Source of the DNA: Anaerozeibacter sp031551775
Lineage (GTDB): Bacteria > Bacillota > Clostridia > Christensenellales > Aristaeellaceae
Length of the DNA: 64,000 bases
Direction of reading: 5' to 3'
Assembly (NCBI GenBank): GCA_031551775.1
Contig: JAVBND010000046.1
Coordinates: forward strand, 69,533 to 133,532
Positions 61,361 to 64,000 of the stretch are shown in pieces. A model generated the notes under the pieces. That model was not told the origin of the DNA, did no database searches, and saw only the letters and a program-made list of their open reading frames with translations. Position numbers and translations under genes: made by a program. Numbering within the stretch: the first letter of the stretch is position 1; every line of letters begins with the position of its first letter.

Positions 61361-62020
61361 TCAACCGCCCATCAAAAATTCTTCCAATGCCGAGACTTCG
61401 TCAAACGCGTAGTCGGCGTTTTTGCGCATGTCCTCCCCTACGCAAAAGGCCGTGTGCGACCAGCCCGCCCAGGCAAAATCGACGCCGCGCGCGCGCGCCA
61501 TGTCAAGCCCCGGCTTCAAATCATCCACCATGATGAGGTCGCTTGGCAAAAGCGCATGCGCGCGCATGATGGCGTCGAGCGGATATGGGTGCGGCTTTCT
61601 CTCTTCCGGCGGCATCTCCCAGCCGAACACCATATCGGGTTCAAATCCAAAAAGCGCGCGGTAATGCCTTTTGATGTTCTCGCTTTCCGAATGCGATACC
61701 ACGCATATCAGGCCGCCCGCCGCGCGGTAGCACGCGAGCAGATGGTCAAAGCCCCCGTAAGCCTCGGGCAGCACCGCGCGCGTATGCTTGCGCCATATCT
61801 CTTGCTCAATCTTCATTTCCTCGTCGTCAAACTTCAATACATCCCGGAATACCGTCAGGACGCCCGGGTGGAAACTGTATCCGATGAACGCCTCTAGCGT
61901 CGGAGCCTCGAACGCCGGCCGAAGCACCCTCAGCGCCTCAAGAAAGGACGGGTAGTGAATCGAAGGCGTGCTCTTGACCACCGTGTCGTCATGATCGAGC
62001 ACCAGGCATTTGTAACGCAT
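61361..62020 (-). CDS. HAD-superfamily phosphatase
   Basis: This is a hydrolase of 219 residues with the HAD motifs in order: LVLDHDDTVVKS (nucleophile Asp, DHDDT), VVSHSES, the Lys in RKPHPYPLD and MVDDLKPGLDMA. A cap domain lies between the first two. It is related to phosphoglycolate phosphatase and beta-phosphoglucomutase types. GGAGG precedes the ATG at 62020. It forms a transcript with the alarmone synthetase. Confidence 0.9.
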   Translation of the reverse strand: MRYKCLVLDHDDTVVKSTPSIHYPSFLEALRVLRPAFEAPTLEAFIGYSFHPGVLTVFRDVLKFDDEEMKIEQEIWRKHTRAVLPEAYGGFDHLLACYRAAGGLICVVSHSESENIKRHYRALFGFEPDMVFGWEMPPEERKPHPYPLDAIMRAHALLPSDLIMVDDLKPGLDMARARGVDFAWAGWSHTAFCVGEDMRKNADYAFDEVSALEEFLMGG

Positions 62021-62050
62021 AGCGCCTCCAGAACAATCTATTCCATAACA

Positions 62051-62079
62051 ATTATACAACATCCAGTGCTCAGGCGCAA
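62051..62079 (-). promoter_or_regulatory. Promoter of the HAD-alarmone synthetase transcript
   Basis: On the minus strand TTGCGC (62074-62079) and TATAAT (62051-62056) are separated by 17 bases. Confidence 0.65.
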
Positions 62080-62087
62080 GCGCGGTA

Positions 62088-62122
62088 CAAAATCGCGGGA
62101 CAGGTGCAAAATCGCGGGACAG
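62088..62122. repeat. Two direct copies of CAAAATCGCGGGACAG
   Basis: The 16-base word occurs at 62088-62103 and 62107-62122, between the divergent HAD and tgt promoters. It may be a regulator site; no partner is known. Confidence 0.7.
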
Positions 62123-62134
62123 CGGTTCGCCGTC

Positions 62135-62163
62135 TTGCGTACGCGCTTGGCAAGTGGTATAAT
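62135..62163 (+). promoter_or_regulatory. Promoter of tgt
   Basis: TTGCGT (62135-62140) and TATAAT (62158-62163) are 17 bases apart, with TG one base before the -10. Confidence 0.7.
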
Positions 62164-62197
62164 GAGGTGTTTGAAAGCCATTTTAGGAGGACTGTTC

Positions 62198-63313
62198 TTG
62201 TTTGAATTTGAACTGCTCCACGTGTGCAAGCAGTCGGGCGCGCGGCGCGGGCGTTTCCATACCCCCCACGGCGCAATTGATACGCCCGTCTTCATGCCGG
62301 TGGGCACGCAGGCGTCGGTCAAGACGCTCTCGCCCGATGAATTGTTGGACCTCGGCGCTCAGGTTATTCTTTCCAATACATATCACCTCCACTTGCGCCC
62401 CGGCGAAGACCTGGTCGCGCAGGCCGGTGGGCTCCATCGCTTCATGCACTGGGACAAGCCCATCCTGACCGACTCGGGCGGGTTTCAGGTGTTTTCGCTC
62501 GCGGCGCTTCGCAAGGTCAAGGAGGAAGGCGTCACCTTCCGCTCCCACCTCGACGGTTCGCCGCGCTTCTTGTCGCCCGAAACCTCCATCGCCATCCAGC
62601 AAAAGCTCGGAAGCGACATCATGATGCAGTTTGACGAATGCTCCGCTTGGCCGTGCGAGCGCGAAGACGCGGACCGGGCCATGCGGCGGACCCTCCGGTG
62701 GCTTGACCGCGCGGTTATCGCCAAGACAAGCGATCATCAGGCGCTGTTCCCCATCGTGCAGGGCGCTTTTTATGAAGACCTCAGGCGCGAATGCGCGCGC
62801 GAAATGGCGAAGATCGACCTGCCCGGATTTGGCATCGGCGGGTTAAGCGTAGGTGAGCCCAAGGGCGTCATGTACGAAATGCTCGACGCCGTATGCCCTG
62901 AACTGCCGCCCGAAAAACCGCGCTACCTGATGGGTGTCGGCAGCCCCGATTGCCTGGTCGAGGGTGTGCTGCACGGCGTGGACATGTTCGATTGCGTGCT
63001 GGCCACGCGCGTTGCGCGCAACGGGACCGCGTTCACGCGAAACGGGCGGTTGGTGGTGCGAAACGCCGCCTACGCGCGCGACTTCGGCCCGCTCGAAGAA
63101 GGCTGCGACTGCTACGCGTGCCGGAATTTCACGCGCGCCTATATCCGGCACCTGCTCAAGGCAGGCGAAATCCTGGCGCTTCGGCTGGTTTCGATTCACA
63201 ACCTGCGCTTCCTGACAAAACTCATGGAGGATGCGCGCCTTGCCATCGAACAGGACCGCTACCTTGATTTCGCGGAAGGCTTTTTTGCCACGAACGGGCG
63301 GGACAACTGGTGA
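62198..63313 (+). CDS. tgt: tRNA-guanine transglycosylase (queuosine pathway)
   Basis: This is an enzyme of 371 residues that exchanges G34 for preQ1 in tRNAs for Asn, Asp, His and Tyr. Visible are HTPHGAIDTPVFMPVGTQASV, LTDSGGFQVFSL with a catalytic Asp, MQFDECSAWP, GIGGLSVGE and the zinc site CDCYACRNFTRAYIRHLLKAGE. The start is TTG at 62198: AGGAGG lies 7 bases upstream and the length is then normal. The longer frame starting at 61955 covers the promoters and is rejected. It precedes yajC, a common pairing. Confidence 0.96.
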   Translation: MFEFELLHVCKQSGARRGRFHTPHGAIDTPVFMPVGTQASVKTLSPDELLDLGAQVILSNTYHLHLRPGEDLVAQAGGLHRFMHWDKPILTDSGGFQVFSLAALRKVKEEGVTFRSHLDGSPRFLSPETSIAIQQKLGSDIMMQFDECSAWPCEREDADRAMRRTLRWLDRAVIAKTSDHQALFPIVQGAFYEDLRRECAREMAKIDLPGFGIGGLSVGEPKGVMYEMLDAVCPELPPEKPRYLMGVGSPDCLVEGVLHGVDMFDCVLATRVARNGTAFTRNGRLVVRNAAYARDFGPLEEGCDCYACRNFTRAYIRHLLKAGEILALRLVSIHNLRFLTKLMEDARLAIEQDRYLDFAEGFFATNGRDNW

Positions 63314-63383
63314 TTTGCGCGCCCGCACGGCAATGGTGTACACAATATTTACATCAAAGAACGATTCTTGGGGCATTTTCCCG

Positions 63384-63412
63384 TTGTGCCAAAGCCCAGC
63401 AAACGGTATAAT
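63384..63412 (+). promoter_or_regulatory. Promoter of yajC
   Basis: TTGTGC (63384-63389) and TATAAT (63407-63412) are separated by 17 bases; the start codon is 40 bases downstream. Confidence 0.65.
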
Positions 63413-63451
63413 AATAGAGATCATCGAATTTCGCTTAAAGGAGAGAAACAC

Positions 63452-63823
63452 ATGCCTAACTGGTTACTGGATGTCGCTGCACCCGCTGCCGAAGCGGCTG
63501 GCGATGCCGCCCAATCCGCCGGCGGTTTTGCCGAAATGATTCCCTCGCTCCTCATGATGGTCGTCATGATCGGCGTATTCTACTTCCTGCTCATTCGCCC
63601 CCAGCGCAAGAAGGACAAGAAAGTCAAGGATATGCTGTCCGCCCTGAAGGTCGGGGACAGGATCTGCACGATCGGCGGTATCTACGGCACCGTGACCGCA
63701 CTCAAGGACGATACCGTAACGATGGTCGTGGGCGCGCCCAAGACCCCCATCGTCTTTGCCCGCTGGGCCATCCGTTCTGTCGAAGACGCGCCGCTTGAGA
63801 ACGACGCCGAGCCCATGGTGTAA
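63452..63823 (+). CDS. yajC: Preprotein translocase subunit YajC
   Basis: This is a membrane protein of 123 residues associated with SecDF. One transmembrane segment (about 28-48, IPSLLMMVVMIGVFYFLLIRPQ) ends in the YajC mark RPQRKKDKK. The following domain has LKVGDRICTIGGIYGTVTALKDDTV. The ATG at 63452 follows AAAGGAGAG. The Ala/Gly-rich N-terminus is a little longer than usual. secD and secF, if linked, would lie beyond the window; a transposase-like frame intrudes instead. Confidence 0.95.
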   Translation: MPNWLLDVAAPAAEAAGDAAQSAGGFAEMIPSLLMMVVMIGVFYFLLIRPQRKKDKKVKDMLSALKVGDRICTIGGIYGTVTALKDDTVTMVVGAPKTPIVFARWAIRSVEDAPLENDAEPMV

Positions 63824-63836
63824 TCCATGTTTGGTC

Positions 63837-63859
63837 AAGCCGCGCATTTTGCGCGGCTT
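63837..63859. terminator. Hairpin after yajC
   Basis: AAGCCGCGCA (63837-63846) pairs with 63850-63859 with a 3-nt loop. It lies between the yajC stop and the stop codon of the convergent transposase-like frame, so it may terminate yajC or mark the element end. A second stem, CGGGCA with TGCCCG, followed by T5, lies at 63876-63910 inside that frame and gives a better-looking yajC terminator. Confidence 0.5.
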
Positions 63860-64000
63860 CAGACCATCAACAAAGCGGGCATTTTCCGGAATCGGGAAGT
63901 GCCCGTTTTTCTAATAAAGCAAAAGCGGAAGGCCTTGACCAGGCGCTTCATGTTTTGCACAGCGGCGGTCAGGAAGGACTGCTCGTACATATTGCGGATG
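63859..64000 (-). pseudogene. 3' end of a transposase-like gene (cut by the window edge)
   Basis: The minus strand is open for 46 codons from the window edge to a TGA at 63859. The translated end contains MYEQSFLTAAVQNMKRLVKA, which resembles the C-terminus of IS1182-type DDE transposases (LTAAxxNxKRLxK). Only the tail is visible, so it may be an intact element or a fragment; the listed type reflects this partial state. The frame is too short for firm family assignment. Confidence 0.55.

Noticed and set aside
61955..62197. N-terminal extension of tgt
   Set aside because: It covers two promoters and the start of the divergent HAD gene; the TTG at 62198 has an ideal ribosome binding site and gives normal length.

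Overview
The window is high-GC DNA (about 60% by eye) with ribosome binding sites of the GGAGG type, and frequent GTG and TTG starts. It carries the endospore regulators SpoVT and SpoIIID, a Noc-like ParB protein, and the order spoVT-mazG-HU-rqcP known from spore-forming Bacillota. SpoIIID sits directly before an MreB-like gene, as in Bacillus. Together with DeoR, LacI and AraC regulators, RbsABC-type sugar transporters and an anaerobic-type dehydrogenase/Etf set, this suggests a fermentative, saccharolytic member of the Clostridia. A Christensenellales-like lineage is a guess. The two sugar-binding proteins have cleavable signal peptides without a lipobox cysteine, which is unusual for a monoderm.

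Layout. Positions 1-12.4 kb, mostly minus strand: the end of L-serine dehydratase; a YARHG-domain secreted protein; a hybrid histidine kinase; a SAH/MTA-type deaminase beside S-adenosylhomocysteine hydrolase; fused IspDF; and the RqcP, HU, MazG, SpoVT housekeeping block. Positions 12.4-25.9 kb: an AraC regulator, a 166-bp palindromic repeat, an exported FAD/FMN reductase, an SCP2-like duplicated protein with a class III aminotransferase, a LytTR protein, a very large repeat-rich surface protein, a YdcF/PHP/TupA-like ATP-grasp/gltX run and an OGG1-type glycosylase.

Positions 25.9-41.2 kb form a sugar-catabolic island. A SIS isomerase and DeoR regulator lie divergent from an operon of two YjbQ paralogues that bracket an FGGY kinase, an amidohydrolase and an archaeal-type TIM homologue. 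It continues with a LacI regulator, an aldose-epimerase-like protein, an RbsCAB-type transporter under a promoter dense in GTGCAC motifs, an arabinose/fucose isomerase-family enzyme and a GHKL sensor kinase. Positions 41.2-55.3 kb hold an L,D-transpeptidase, a GlcD-EtfA-EtfB set like bifurcating lactate dehydrogenase, a second isomerase-family enzyme, an AraC regulator, the second copy of the palindromic repeat, L-rhamnose mutarotase with a second RbsBAC transporter, and an orphan sugar-type ABC ATPase with its own DeoR regulator.

Positions 55.3-64 kb return to core functions: Noc, a zinc peptidase, an MreB-like protein, SpoIIID, L-fucose isomerase, a small alarmone synthetase, a HAD phosphatase, tRNA-guanine transglycosylase and YajC. 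The right edge cuts what looks like the 3' end of a transposase gene.

Together the accessory genes describe import and isomerisation of several (deoxy)sugars, with kinase and TIM-like steps and possibly an energy-conserving oxidation of the lactate or hydroxyacid products. The most promising undescribed unit is the YjbQ-kinase-amidohydrolase-TIM-YjbQ operon. No tRNA, rRNA or CRISPR array was seen. Promoters, terminators and operators were found by eye and are predictions.
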